A stretch of 64,000 nt of DNA from JBBRHH01 sp963788015 (GTDB lineage Bacteria; Planctomycetota; Phycisphaerae; Tepidisphaerales; Tepidisphaeraceae): assembly GCA_963788015.1 (NCBI GenBank), contig CAWBEY010000012.1, forward strand, positions 1-64,000, read 5' to 3'. The position numbers and the translations under genes are program-made. Below, piece by piece: positions 45,689 to 57,652 of this stretch. The notes under the pieces are model-generated. The model was given only the letters and a program-made list of their open reading frames with translations, was not told where the DNA came from and did no database searches. Within the stretch, counting starts at the first letter, position 1; each line of letters begins with the position of its first letter.

Positions 45689-46551
45689 TTAGATGTTTCG
45701 CGGCAGTATTGGAAACTTCGATAATAGCCCGCAACAGGGTCTGATAATCGCGGCAGGGTGGTGATTAAAAAGCAGGATGCAGGGCCGACGTTCATCTGAC
45801 TGCATTCGACCAGATAGATGCTCGCACCAGCGCGATCCGGTTGCGGAACTGCGCCGATTTGCGCCATAGGTTCGGGAAGTCCAGAGTATCATTTGGAGTC
45901 CACGCGGCGGCCTTAGGCGGTGGTGCAGATGGTTCACCACGTCGCTCCTGCCGTAGGCATCGATGAACTTTCGCGACAAGGTCGCCAGTTCTGGCCGCTG
46001 GTGCGGCCCATCAGTTCGAGCAGGAACACCAGCAGATCGTCTGCGAGCCGCTCTTGTGCGTTGAATTGATTCGTGTGTGCGCATTCAAAGTCGATCAGCC
46101 GTGCGCGGTTGCTGTTGGGGTCGTAGAGGAAGTTTCCCAGGTGCGGGTCGCCGTGCGACCAGGCTGCGCGGCACTGGGGGCATTGGAGGGCGTGGGCACG
46201 GCGCAGCTCCCGCCCCGCCGCCTCAACCATCGCGACATCGAGCTCGTGCGACACCGCATGCTCACGCAAGGTGCGGCCGGGAATTTCTTCCAGCCACACG
46301 GACCGAAGCCCCGCTCTCCCGCAGGCGAAGTCCGGCGCGTGCAATAATGCGAACGCCTGTAGTTCCCACCGTTGCCATCGCGCGACTTGAGGGAACATCC
46401 GTACGCCGCTTCGCGAGGCGTCGAGGAACCAGTTGCCGGCGATGATGACCAGGTCCATCACCCGCCATCGCCGCTTAACGTATATTGCCCGGCCGCCGCG
46501 CATTTCCCGCGTGACGCGGTGCACGCGCACCGCCGCGATGAGTTGTGCCAT
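45689..46551 (-). CDS. Lipopolysaccharide-kinase/RIO-like phosphotransferase (frameshifted)
   Basis: MAQLIAAVRVHRVTREMRGG, RAIYVKRRWRVMDLVIIAGN gives the N-lobe Lys strand. FALLHAPDFACGRAGLRSVW, LEEIPGRTLREHAVS is the hinge; CRAAWSHGDPHLGNFLYDPN the catalytic loop (HGDxHxxN); RARLIDFECAHTNQFNAQER the metal-binding DFE. It belongs to the kinase-like superfamily near the KdkA/WaaP and RIO groups; a role in sugar or lipid phosphorylation is inferred. After a frame change near 45985 the tail continues as LATLSRKFIDAYGRSDVVNH and then becomes less certain. Confidence 0.68.
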
Positions 46552-46603
46552 GAAATCGCGGATTCGGGTCAATGAACTTCCCGTTGGACGAAAGACAATA
46601 GAC

Positions 46604-47680
46604 TCACGGCGCTGCCCGGGTGGCAGGGTCGGCGGCGGCTTGGCGCATTTCTTCCAGAAGATATTCGTGAGTGGCGTTGCCACTCATTCGCTCCAGCGGC
46701 CGCCACGCCCAGCGCGGGGTCATCAATGGCTGGTAGCGCGTACGGATGGTGACGCGCGTTTGTCCCGGCGCGACCTGAGCGAACTTCCACTGTCCATCCA
46801 GCAGCCGCACCGCGCGGTCTTCGACATGCGATTGGCGGATATAGTCGAAGCCGAGAAGTGAATCTTCCACGCGCTGCGTCACGCGGATGGTTAGTTCGCC
46901 TTTGTTAAACTTGATCTTCTGCTCGGTGCCCAGGAGGAAATGTTCGTTGGGCATCGTGGTTGGGCGGGGAAGGCCCAGCTTCATGGCGGCCGCGGCGTCG
47001 GGGCGGGTATCGCGTCCGAACAAGTGGCAGCTCCAAGCCCGATGGAGGTTCACCGGCAGGACTGCCGATGTCTCCACCGTTTCGGGTGGATGAGAGAATC
47101 CAATGATCTTCTCGGCCGCGTGCACGACGCCCGGCAACAATAGGAATGCCACCACGGGTAGGTACCAGCGCTGGCTGAAGGTGGATTCTTTCAACGCGGC
47201 CCTCAGAAGCCTGCCAACGGCAAGTCCGAAGAAGGTTGGCACAAAGAAGAGCAGGACCAGGATGACGCCGCAAAAGAGACCGGCGAGGCTTGCCATTATG
47301 AGCATTGTTACGATGACCGTCAGTGCCGCGAGGGCGAGGATGATGCTCCACCAGATCGGGGCGCGGATGCCGTATCCCAGCAGGCCGCCCAGTGTGAATG
47401 GGCACCCGATTGCCAAGCCCCACCCAAGGCTGTTGGCCGAAAGAAACAGCACGCAAAGCAGTACCCCGCCTCCGACGGCCAGCAAAAATCCGGGGAGCCA
47501 GAACTTCCAGAACACAAAGCCGGGATGCCGAAGATAGGTCGATTCAATTTCCGGATCAAACTGAGTTCCGCACTCTGGACAGCGTGCCACTTCCAGATGC
47601 GTGAGGATGTAGGCACACTGGCGGCACCGGGGCGGCTGGTCGATGAGGCTGGTCTGGCTCGGGAGGGGGAAAGTGATCAT
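46604..47680 (-). CDS. Zinc-ribbon membrane protein with SRPBCC-like C-terminal domain
   Basis: Intact, 358 residues from MITFPLPSQTSLIDQPPRCR. N-terminal zinc ribbon CRQCAYILTHLEVARCPECG. Then four or five membrane helices (FWLPGFLLAVGGGVLLCVLF, IGCPFTLGGLLGYG, IILALAALTVIVTMLIMASL, GVILVLLFFVPTFFGLAVG, YLPVVAFLLLPGVVH). The C-terminal ~140 residues look like a beta-rich START/SRPBCC fold (IKFNKGELTIRVTQRVEDSL, VAPGQTRVTIRTRYQPLMTP). The first part resembles planctomycete 'RC..CGY.L.gL....CPECG' membrane proteins. Function unknown. It overlaps the upstream metallophosphoesterase by 4 bp. Confidence 0.7.
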   Translation of the reverse strand: MITFPLPSQTSLIDQPPRCRQCAYILTHLEVARCPECGTQFDPEIESTYLRHPGFVFWKFWLPGFLLAVGGGVLLCVLFLSANSLGWGLAIGCPFTLGGLLGYGIRAPIWWSIILALAALTVIVTMLIMASLAGLFCGVILVLLFFVPTFFGLAVGRLLRAALKESTFSQRWYLPVVAFLLLPGVVHAAEKIIGFSHPPETVETSAVLPVNLHRAWSCHLFGRDTRPDAAAAMKLGLPRPTTMPNEHFLLGTEQKIKFNKGELTIRVTQRVEDSLLGFDYIRQSHVEDRAVRLLDGQWKFAQVAPGQTRVTIRTRYQPLMTPRWAWRPLERMSGNATHEYLLEEMRQAAADPATRAAP

Positions 47681-48883
47681 GGCCGATTCGCCTCGCACAG
47701 GATCACTTCGCGCGGACAGTTGAAGCGGATTGGAAACGTGTCTGCCGCCCCACGGCTGACCAGCATGATGGTGTCTTGCTCACGGAATCGCAGTCCATGC
47801 CATTTTCCGAACCAGATGGCTGGATATAGCCGGCCCGCGCGTTCGGCGAGGACGCACTGGCCTCCATGCAGATGGCCGGCAAGCGCCAGGTCATAGCCTG
47901 CCGCGATGGCCGCCGGGAAGATGCGGGGATCGTGGGCGCATAAAATTCGCACTGGCGGCGGAGAGGGATTCGGCTTGGTCCAGTCAGATGAGGCGTTCAC
48001 TCCTTCGAGACGATAACCTGCCTGTAATACCGGTCCGTTTAGCCAGTGGCCGCCGCCCTTCTCACAGCGCCTGCGCACCACATCCAGGCCGATGGCGCTG
48101 ATCATGATTTCACGCGACGGCATAGACCTGTGCATTCGAGGCCAGTTGGGTCACACAATTTTGCAACTCCTGATGGGCGGTAGCGTGGTCGAGCAGATCT
48201 CCCCCGAGAAGAATGATGTCGGCGCCGTTCTGCGCCGCCTTTACCAACTGCTTCGGCATGTTGCGCGTCCAACGATGCCCCAGATGCAGATCACTGGCGA
48301 GAGAATCCGAAATGGCAAACGCAATCCAATGTTCACGCTTCGTGGCGAACGTGCAGTGGAGGTGATGCCCCCAGCTCCAGTCCACCCAGCGGTGCCGCGC
48401 GGCGGCGCGGGGCGACTCTGGGAGACGGAGGAGATCCTCGTACCAGATGCAATTGCGAGGCACCCCACGCACCACGATCGGACAAAGCCGCGGCCAATGC
48501 AGCCGCCGAGCAGCATCACCGCCGCAAGCTGCATGACCACGGGTAGTACTGAGAATGTTCCACCAGGCGGCAGGTCCAGTTACGCGATTGGCGAAACAGG
48601 CGGTGGTGCCCGTCCAGCGCGAGCGGGAACAGAAAGACCATCTGTGATCGACGATGTAAAATGCTACGAGCCGTAGTGGCTTCAGACCCCATCGCCGGCA
48701 GAGGCCGGCTACAGCAACCACCATGACAGCCGTCCCTGTTGCTAAACAATATTTCGCCAGACCCAGCCAGTTCAGCCAGGCATCAGACTGATGTTGGGGG
48801 GTTTCCGCGCCGGGGGACGTGCCGCGAATGGCCTGCATCGCCTCACGCATCCAGCGTCGCCGGAAGCGAAGCCGCCGCGCCAT
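47677..48883 (-). CDS. Membrane-linked metallophosphoesterase (frameshifted)
   Basis: Membrane segment near the N-terminus (YCLATGTAVMVVAVAGLC), then, over several frames, the phosphoesterase blocks: AFAISDSLASDLHLGHRWTR (SDxH), GADIILLGGDLLDHATAHQE (GD), the GNHD region broken by a frameshift near 48120, ILCAHDPRIFPAAIAAGYDL (H), ALAGHLHGGQCVLAERAGRL (GHxH). The end, MLVSRGAADTFPIRFNCPRE, matches the YkuE-type family. At least three frame changes (near 48560, 48430, 48120). Probably faces the periplasm or inner leaflet. Overlaps the zinc-ribbon gene by 4 bp, suggesting one transcript. Confidence 0.72.
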
Positions 48884-48983
48884 GCCTCGGGGGCGGCGGC
48901 CGCCAGTGCATTTTCAGCTTGATCGTAGCAGGGCCGAAGCGCGGCGCAGCAGGTTAGCCGCACTTATCACGGTTGATAGCGAT

Positions 48984-49475
48984 TCACGCATAGGCCCCTC
49001 GCGCACAAAGCACCAATGCGCCAGCCAGGAACGCCAGGCCGTTGCCGAGGGTCAACAACCTGTGCGTGAACGTCTCGATGCGGCTGCAGCGCCTGTGGAA
49101 GACAAACTCGTCGTAGGAGATCATCACTACGGTCGCCATGACGATGATTAGAACGGGCATAAGCCAGTCGGTGGGCCTGCGGCTGAGCGACGCGGCCGAC
49201 ATGAGTACGAACAGCGGCACTCCGCCGCCGGCCAATGCCATGAGGTGCGCCCGGTGCTCCTTCTTTCCGACAGCGGTTTCTCCGGATCTGTGGAAGAGCC
49301 AATCAGCAGCGCCGCCTACGGTGGCGGCCGTGCCGAAAACCGTGATCGCCCAAAGCTCCCAGGGATACTGCCTCCAATCTCTTAGCCAGGCGAAGCGGGG
49401 ATGATCCATGCAGAGATACAGCTCCAAGGGAAAGATCAGTGCAGGGACCAGCATGCTTAAAACACGCTGACACAC
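48984..49475 (-). CDS. Hypothetical multi-span membrane protein
   Basis: Intact, 163 residues. Four membrane segments: LSMLVPALIFPLELYLC, LWAITVFGTAATVGGAADWL, HLMALAGGGVPLFVLMSAAS, WLMPVLIIVMATVVMISYDE, and a fifth LLTLGNGLAFLAGALVLCAR. Short charged loops contain VFHRRCSRIETFTHR. No known family recognised. Confidence 0.65.
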   Translation of the reverse strand: MCQRVLSMLVPALIFPLELYLCMDHPRFAWLRDWRQYPWELWAITVFGTAATVGGAADWLFHRSGETAVGKKEHRAHLMALAGGGVPLFVLMSAASLSRRPTDWLMPVLIIVMATVVMISYDEFVFHRRCSRIETFTHRLLTLGNGLAFLAGALVLCARGAYA

Positions 49476-49681
49476 CGTGTCGGCTCACCCGGCGTTTTGC
49501 TTCCGCCATGTCGGGTCGCGATTTCAGGGCCACAGTCTGGATGGTCTGCATAGAGCTTCCTTGTATGACGGGTAATTACTTAGCTTTACATTACAAAGTG
49601 GAGATTCTTTGGCAAGAGGCTTGCGCATTGATACCAACATCTCGCATGCGTGCTCCGTGGCGGCTAACCTGTGGCCGCTTT

Positions 49682-51084
49682 ATGGCCGATTCCCGCAGTT
49701 CTTCCTTCCGCCGCGATCTTGTCAGCGCTTATGTGGCGTCGGGGGCGCGGGTGTTGAGCTGGGTGTGGGTTTCGGCCATCGTTTATCGGGTGGCCGGTGC
49801 GGATGCGTTTGCACTGCTGGCGCTGATCCGCGCGACGATTGGCGTCTTGAATTACACGTCGCTGGGCCTGCTGCCAGCGATGATCCAACGGATGAGCGGC
49901 CAGCCCGGAGTGGCATCGCTCGCGACCGTCGCGCCGCCTGCCTCTGGCTTGCCGATTGTTCTGGCCTATGCGCGCGAGGCCGTGGACGAACTCGATCCCC
50001 GCATCCATGCAGCGCAACGATCAGTCTACTCAACCGGCCTGACTGTCGCTGTTTTGACTGGGATCGTCGGCGCGGTCGTCATCTGGCTTTACGCTGGCCA
50101 TGTGGGCAGCTGGCTGGCGTGCCGAATGATCTGCGGTCCGAGGCGGCGGCGCTGGTGCTCCTGATGGGGATCGGCGCGGTGCTTCGGCTTGTGAGTGATG
50201 CATCCGGCGCTGTGTTGCAGGTTGATGGACGTATTGCCCTGGACAATTTTCTGCTCGCAACTTCGGAGCTGATCTGGGCGGGTCTTGCAACGGCGATGTT
50301 GCTAAAGGGCGAGCCATTGGCCGAGGCAGTTGGTGCGGGCGCTTGTATGAGTGGCCTGTTTTTGTGGGCCGGCCGGATGTTCTTGGCCGATCGCTCAACG
50401 CGCCTGCCGATTTTTTTCTGGCGATTCTTCCAGCTTTCCACCGCCGGGCATCTTCTGTCCTTCGGCGCGATTGTGACCATTGCCCAACTGGCGGATTACC
50501 TCTACGCCCCCACCGATTTCATCCTGATCAATCGCCTGATTGACGCCCGCACAGTGGCGGTTTATGCGCCGGCGGTGCAGATCGATGCCGGCTTGCTGTT
50601 GCTGGTGACGGCGATCGCGGGCGTGCTGCTGCCAAGGGCCGCCATCGCACACGCGGCCGGCGATGCTAAGCGCATCGAAGCCTATTACGCGCGCGGGACA
50701 CTTGCGAGCCTTGGGATTCTGTTGATTGCGGGAGCGGGTATTTATCTGATTTCTCCATGGCTTTTCCGCGCGTGGTTTCATGATTCGATGCCGGCCACGC
50801 GTGCGATTCTGCCGCTGGTGCTTGTTCACACGATTGTCGGAGGTTCGAGCGCCGTGGGCCGGTCGATCCTCCTGGGGATGGGGAAAGTTCAAGCATTCAC
50901 GGCGGCGGTGCTGATCGCGGGTGGCGCAAACGTGATGCTGAGCTATGTGTTCGTGCGCTACCTTCACATGGGCCTGCCGGGGATTATTTTAGGGACAATA
51001 GTGGCGGTGGTTGGCCGGTGTGCGATCTGGATGCCTTGGTATGTCATGCGCCAATTGCGGAGCAATGTCGTTACTTCATCCTGA
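49682..51084 (+). CDS. Polysaccharide flippase, MATE/Wzx-like (frameshifted)
   Basis: About 467 residues with 12-14 predicted membrane helices. RRDLVSAYVASGARVLSWVW, VSAIVYRVAGADAFALLALI, RATIGVLNYTSLGLLPAMIQ is the Wzx-type opening. After a frame change near 50125: AAALVLLMGIGAVLRLVSDA, LLSFGAIVTIAQLADYLYAP, TDFILINRLIDARTVAVYAP, AVQIDAGLLLLVTAIAGVLL, PRAAIAHAAGDAKRIEAYYA, VHTIVGGSSAVGRSILLGMG and LPGIILGTIVAVVGRCAIWM. Known relatives move lipid-linked sugars across the inner membrane. An ATG at 49646 is an alternative start; neither has a clear ribosome binding site. Confidence 0.8.
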
Positions 51085-51144
51085 TGATATTCGAGCGACG
51101 AATCGTTACCTTTTATCTTGAGAGCCCAGGCACCAAGGAGATTC

Positions 51145-52097
51145 ATGCCATCCATCGACATGCCGCTGGACCAGATGCGCCAGTACAAGCCATCGCTGTA
51201 CCGGGAACAGGACTTCGAAGAGTTCTGGGACTCGACGGTTTCGGAGGCGGTAAATCAGCCGATGAACGCGGAGCTGATCCCGTACAAGATGGCGGCCGGG
51301 GATGCGGAGTGCTTTGCCGTGCGATTCGACGGGTACAAAGGCGGGCGGATCGCAGGGTGGTATGCGCGGCCGGCCTCGCGGGGGACGTTTCCAGGAGTGT
51401 GCATTTACCACGGCTACAGCAACCGCGCCACGCGTCCGCTCGACATGCTGCATCTGGTGTCGCAGGGCATCTGCGTGCTCAGCATGGATTGCCGCGGCCA
51501 AAATGGGCAGTCGCAGGATGCGCAGGCCTATCAGGAAGGCCATTCCATGGGGTGGATGACGCAGGGCATTCGCCATCCGCGCGAATACTATTATCGCTTT
51601 GTATATGCCGACGCGATTCGGGCGCTGGAGTTGCTGGCGCGCCGGGAGGAGGTGGATGACAAACGGCTGGCGATCATGGGGGTGAGCCAGGGGGGCGGGA
51701 TCTCCCTCGCGGTGGCGGCATTGTCGGATCGGCCGATCCTTGCAATGCCGGACATTCCATTTCTGTGCGATTACAAACGAGCCATTGCGATCGCCCCGGC
51801 CGGGCCGTACCCGGAGATTCCGAGTTTTCTGAAGAACTTTCCCCACCTGCACGAAGAAGCTTTCCGCACTCTGAGCTACTGTGACAACCTCAACCTCGCG
51901 CCATGGATTACCTGCCGCACCGTTGTCTGCAACTGTCTTTGCGACGACATTTGTCCGCCGAGCACAATCTTCGGCGTGTACAACCACATCACGTCGGAGA
52001 AGCAGATCGAAGTCTATCCGTACCACAAGCATGAAGTGCCATACGAGCACCGGGAGCTGCAATTCCGCCTGATGATGGAGACTCTAACGGGGCGTAA
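51145..52097 (+). CDS. AXE1-family acetyl esterase (cephalosporin-C deacetylase-like)
   Basis: MPSIDMPLDQMRQYKPSLYR is the AXE1 N-terminus. The family blocks follow: FEEFWDSTVSEAVNQPMNAE, GGRIAGWYARPASRGTFPGV, CIYHGYSNRATRPLDMLHLV, ICVLSMDCRGQNGQSQDAQA (RGQ oxyanion motif), YYYRFVYADAIRALELLARR, RLAIMGVSQGGGISLAVAAL (Ser nucleophile), CLCDDICPPSTIFGVYNHIT (Asp) and IEVYPYHKHEVPYEHRELQF (His). AAGGAG precedes the ATG. A missing base near 52085 masks the stop at 52097; uncorrected, the frame runs to 52305 across the convergent gene. No signal peptide, so intracellular. Confidence 0.9.
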
Positions 52098-52113
52098 GGC
52101 TGTGGTTGAACTG

Positions 52114-53028
52114 TCACGAGCCTGCGCCGAATGCAACGGCTTCGAAATGATCTTCGGACTTGTAAACCTCTCGCCACGTTACAGCGTCCTTGGAAAAAAG
52201 CAGCCGGCCTTTCCAGTTGCTCCCGACGAAGACGCCCTTGCCAAAGGCCGCCGTCAGCGGCGCGTCCTTGTTTTCCTGCCGCTTCCATTCCGATCCATCC
52301 GCTGACGAATAAGTAACGCCCATGCCGATGGCGACAAAGCGGTCGGCGGCCCAGACGATGGTGTTCAGGTGCTCGCCTTCTTCGCCGCGAACGGGAGGCG
52401 TCCAGGTGACGCCGTCGCGGGTGGTCATGCGCAGGCCGTTGAGGCCGACGCCGACGAACACGCCATTGCCAAAGGCGACGTCGATGAGCGTGTCGACGGC
52501 TTTGACGTTGGCGGCGTCGGTCCAGTCACGGCCATCTTTCGACATGCTGCGCCGGCCGCGATCGCCCACGCCGACGAACAGGCCGTTGCCAAAGGTGATG
52601 CGGCGAAGGATGTTCTTGCCCTGGATCGGTGTCGCGTCCGTCCACGCCGCGCCGTCCTTGGAGGTCATGATAAAGGGCTTGGAATCCCCGACGCTGCCGG
52701 GATCGCCGCCCAGTGCGATGAAGCCGCCGTTGCCGAAGCCCAGCCCGCGAATGTAAGTGGAATAGTGGGCGTCTTTGCTGAACGTCTGCCAAGTCACGCC
52801 GTCGGAGGAGGCAGCGAAAATGTTATTGCCGCCATAAGTGCCCACGGCGACATAGCGGCCGTTGCCGAAGTAGACTGCGCGATAGACTTCGCCTTCCTTG
52901 CCGGTTTGCAGGTTGCTCCAGTCGATGCCGTTGGTGGAGATGAGCCGCTGGCCCTGGTGACCCACGGCGACGAAGAGTGCGGGCGACTTGGCCGGAGCGG
53001 TGGATGGGGCAGTGGCGGGCATGTGCAA
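52114..53028 (-). CDS. Sialidase/propeller-like repeat protein
   Basis: Intact, 304 residues. Six or seven ~42-residue repeats with the core F-G-N-G-x-F/Y-V-A-V-G: ALFVAVGHQGQRLISTNGID, YFGNGRYVAVGTYGG, FGNGGFIALGGDPGSVG, FGNGLFVGVGDRGRRSMSKD, FGNGVFVGVGLNGLRMTTRD, ADRFVAIGMGVTYSSADGSE, FGKGVFVGSNWKGRLLFSKD. 'S.DG..W' motifs occur in each, as in Asp-box or Kelch-like propellers. No signal peptide is seen, but the N-terminus is Ala/Thr/Pro-rich. A binding role is inferred. Confidence 0.78.
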   Translation of the reverse strand: MHMPATAPSTAPAKSPALFVAVGHQGQRLISTNGIDWSNLQTGKEGEVYRAVYFGNGRYVAVGTYGGNNIFAASSDGVTWQTFSKDAHYSTYIRGLGFGNGGFIALGGDPGSVGDSKPFIMTSKDGAAWTDATPIQGKNILRRITFGNGLFVGVGDRGRRSMSKDGRDWTDAANVKAVDTLIDVAFGNGVFVGVGLNGLRMTTRDGVTWTPPVRGEEGEHLNTIVWAADRFVAIGMGVTYSSADGSEWKRQENKDAPLTAAFGKGVFVGSNWKGRLLFSKDAVTWREVYKSEDHFEAVAFGAGS

Positions 53029-53046
53029 AAGGATACACTCAGCAGA

Positions 53047-54916
53047 CTATTCCACCGTCACGCTCTTGGCCAGATTGCGGGGCTTGTCGACGTTGCACCC
53101 GCGAGCGACGGCGGCGTGGTAAGCCAGCAATTGAAGTGGAACGACGCTGAGCATGGGCTGCAACGGCTCGAGGGTGTTGGGTACTTCGATGACGTGATCC
53201 GAATAACGCCGAATGTCGTTGTCGCCTTCGGTGGCGACGGCGATCACCTTGCCGCCGCGTGCCCGCACCTCTTCGATGTTGCTGATGACTTTGTCGTATT
53301 GAACACCCTTGGTGGCGATGAAGACCACCGGCATCCCTTCGTTGATCAGGGCGATGGGGCCATGTTTCATTTCGGCCGCTGGCATGCCTTCGGCGTGAAT
53401 GTAGCTGATTTCCTTGAGCTTCAGCGCCCCTTCGAGGGCGACTGGGTAATGGTAACCCCGGCCGAGGAACAGCCAGTTTTCGCGGTCGCAGAATTTTTCG
53501 GCGATGGTTTTCACCAGTTCGCTCTGATCGAGTACGCGCTGCATCTGCTCCGGGATCGCGCACAGGCCGTCGATCATCTCGGAGGTCTGGGCCTGGCTCA
53601 TGAATTTGCGCCGGCCAATGAACAGGCTCAGGAGCGTGAGCACGCAGATCTGGCAGGTGAAGGCCTTGGTGCTCGCGACGCCGATTTCCGGACCGGCGTG
53701 AAGATAGACGCCGGCATCGGTTTCGCGGGCGATGGTGGAACCAACGACGTTGACAACGCCGATGGCCGTAGCGCCTTTTTCGCGGGCCTCGCGCAGGGCA
53801 GCCAGCGTGTCGGCCGTCTCACCCGACTGGCTGATCGCGACCACCACCGTCCCCTCTTCGACGATGGGGTTGCGATAGCGAAACTCCGAGGCGTAGGTGC
53901 ATTCGGTGACAACCTTGGCGAGATCTTCGAAAAGATAATCGCCAACCAGGCCGGCGTGCCAGGCGGTGCCCTGGCCGGTCAGGATGATGCGGCGGGCGCG
54001 GACCAGTTCCTTGGTGAAATCGCCAACGCCGCCCAGGACGATGCGGCCCTCGCGCTGTTCGGCCCGGCCACGGAGGCAATTTTTCACCGACGTCGGCTGC
54101 TCAAAGATTTCCTTGAGCATGTAATGTTCGTAGTCGCCAAGCTCATACTCTTCGAGCTTGTTCTCAAGCTGCGAAATCACCGGGCTGACCTCGATGTCAT
54201 CAATGGTGCTGGTGCGGAAAGATCCGGGCTTCAGGACGGCCATCTCGTTGTCGTTCAGGTAGATCACCTGGGTGGTGTGCTCGACGATGGCGCTGGCGTC
54301 GGAGGCGACGATGTATTCGTCCTGGCCGACGCCGATGATCAGCGGGCTGCCCTTGCGCCACCACCAGCGTTTCGGGTTCCTCTTTGCAGATCACGGCGAT
54401 GCCGTAGGTGCCTTCCACCTCGTGCAAGGCCGCCTGCACGGCGCGCTGCAAGAGGGAGACGCCGTTGGCGATGTGATCTTTGGCTTTCAGGTCGGTGTAG
54501 AGATCGCCGATCAGCACCGCCAAGACCTCAGTGTCGGTCTGGCTGGAAAATTTGTACCCCTTGTCGATCAGGAGCTTCTTCAGGACGTTGAAGTTTTCAA
54601 TGATGCCGTTGTGAACCAGGGCGATCCGGCCTTGGCCATCGGTGTGCGGGTGGGCGTTGATCTCAGTCGGTGCGCCGTGGGTTGCCCAGCGGGTGTGGGC
54701 CATGCCGATGTAGGCCGGCGGAAGCGGGTTGTCTTTCTGGATCGACTCTTCCAGCACGCTGATGCGGCCAACCGCCCGGCGGATGGCGAGGTTGCCTTCA
54801 CCGTCCACGACGGCCACACCCGCGGAGTCGTAGCCCCGATATTCCAGGCGCTTAAGCCCTTCGATCAACAGGGGCTGGGCAATTTTTCGGCCGACGTAAG
54901 CAATAATTCCACACAT
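53047..54916 (-). CDS. glmS: GlmS: glutamine-fructose-6-phosphate aminotransferase (frameshifted)
   Basis: First step of UDP-GlcNAc synthesis. Glutaminase domain: MCGIIAYVGRKIAQPLLIEG with catalytic Cys2, KRLEYRGYDSAGVAVV, MAHTRWATHGAPTEINAHPH, IALVHNGIIENF, SSQTDTEVLAVLIG. A frame change near 54350 follows. Isomerase SIS domains: HYMLKEIFEQPTSVKNCLRG, IILTGQGTAWHAGLVGDYLF, VVVAISQSGETADTLAALRE, ASTKAFTCQICVLTLLSLFI, WLFLGRGYHYPVALEGALKL, KEISYIHAEGMPAAEMKHGP and CNVDKPRNLAKSVTVE, the canonical C-terminus. About 622 residues. Start MCGIIAY is fixed by the need for Cys at position 2. Confidence 0.95.
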
Positions 54917-55228
54917 AATCAGACCTCCAAAATCCATTCAAATAGTGCGCAAGAGCCATGGCAGAGCCATGACTGGCGAGAAGACTCCATCCTCATTATC
55001 GGCCAAATCCATTGGCAGAGGCGTCGAGTTGGCGTGGGAGAAGTTTACCTTGAGTTTGACCAGAGGCAACGCGACCCTGGAAAAAGCAGCGGCGGATAAT
55101 CCATCACATCTTATGGTCAGGACAAGCCCGACAAGCTGCGGGAGGCAAAAAACATGGCGTTCAAGGTCCGAGAACGGCCTGAGTTTGTCGTGGAAGGCGC
55201 AAGAGCGTTCTCCTATGATCGGCCGATC

Positions 55229-56149
<921 letters not shown>

Positions 56150-56165
<16 letters not shown>

Positions 56166-57583
56166 ATCGCAAACCGCATCACCGTTCGACGAAGCAAAAC
56201 GACTCACTGTCCACCGCAGGGCGACGACAACCCGCGCCAGGAGCAGGACGCGAATCATTCGTATGTCTTTTGATTCTGCTCGTGGGGGTCTGCGTCCGAC
56301 TTCCCTTCGTCTCCCAGAGCCTCTGGTACGACGAAATGTACACGCTCCTGCATTTCGTCTCCCAGCCATGGTCTGCCATAGTCAGCGGACCGTACTCCCC
56401 CAATAACCACATCCTCTATTCCCTCCTCGCCAAGCTCTCCATCACCCTCTGCGGCATTTCCGAATACACACTCCGTCTGCCGTCCGTCCTTGCGGGCGCG
56501 CTCATTGGCATCGCGATAGCCTGGCCACTTCGAAAAGAGCGTCCTTTGGCTGCGCTGACGCTGGGGCTGGTCATAACCCTGAACCCGTGGCTCATCACGC
56601 TCAGCACTGAGGCGCGCGGTTATACACTTCTCCTGCTGCTGAGCGTTCTTGCCACCAACGCTTTGCCCGCCAGGCCGCAAGTGGTTGCGTGGAAATACGC
56701 GTTGCTCGCCGCCCTTGCCATGTACACGATCCCCATCGCGCTCTTCCTGATCGTCGCGCATGGCATCTCCATGTTCGCCCTTCGCCGTGCCCTTGTTTCA
56801 ACGTGGCTACGCTCGGCAACGGCCGCGGCATTGATCACTCTGCTGCTCTACAGTCCGTTTTTCGACGGCATCACGCACTATTATCTCCAGCCAGGCAAGC
56901 CCTCCATCACCTACCCTCAGTTCCTGGTAGACCTGCCAAAACTACTCCTCGGCTGGGCGACCCCCGTGGCCATCGTGGTGATTCTTGGCGCTGCTTTGAT
57001 CCCCGGTATCAAACGCGCATTGCCCATCAACCTGTTGTCCTTCACCATCGCCAGCGCCTTGGCGATCCTTCTCCCGCTCGCCCTGAAAACCGCGGGCGAA
57101 CCCCGATTCGCGGTCTGGCTGATCCCAACCTTCTGCCTGATGGCCGCCAGCGTCATTGCCGCGCCGATGGTAACCAAATCACCACGATTGGTTTTTCAAA
57201 TCAGCGCCAGCATCGTCACCGCCTTACTCCTTTCGATCCCCATCGTCTTCCTTTATTCACCCCCAATCCCGGCCATGCCCATGCGGGAGGCAATCTCCCT
57301 TGCAAAAGAACATGCGGGTAATGCACCAATTCTCGGCCTCTATCTCGGCGCGGAAGAAGCTGCTCACATATACCCGGGCCTCGACGCTACCGCCTACACC
57401 CTGCCGGACTTGACCACTTTTGAAAACAATTCCCAGCATCGCGGCTACCTAGTCGTCTTCAACGAAGACCTCCTCCGCCGCAAAGAGTCCGCCCTTCACG
57501 CCTATATCCAGGCGCATTACCAATTGGACGACCAACTCCCTGGGCGAGTAGCGCCTTCGCGCATCTACAGACCTAAGCCCTGA
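56150..57583 (+). CDS. GT39/ArnT-like membrane glycosyltransferase
   Basis: Intact, 477 residues, 10-12 membrane helices. After a basic N-terminus, FVCLLILLVGVCVRLPFVSQ, SLWYDEMYTLLHFVSQPWSA has the acidic 'DE' loop typical of PMT/ArnT-type enzymes that use polyprenyl-phosphate sugars. LSTEARGYTLLLLLSVLATN, AVWLIPTFCLMAASVIAAPM and a soluble C-terminal part (AGNAPILGLYLGAEEAAHIY). Probably modifies protein or lipid on the periplasmic face. Translationally coupled to the mqnP-like gene. Confidence 0.75.
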
Positions 57584-57652
57584 CCCTGTGTGCTTTCAAA
57601 ATCCGCGAAAGCGATGGCTGGCCGCGACGCGCGTCCTTATACTTCATCCAGC

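Noticed and set aside
52369..54591. 740-codon plus-strand frame
   Set aside because: It runs antisense to the propeller-like gene and glmS, both clearly coding on the minus strand. Long antisense frames are expected at this GC content.
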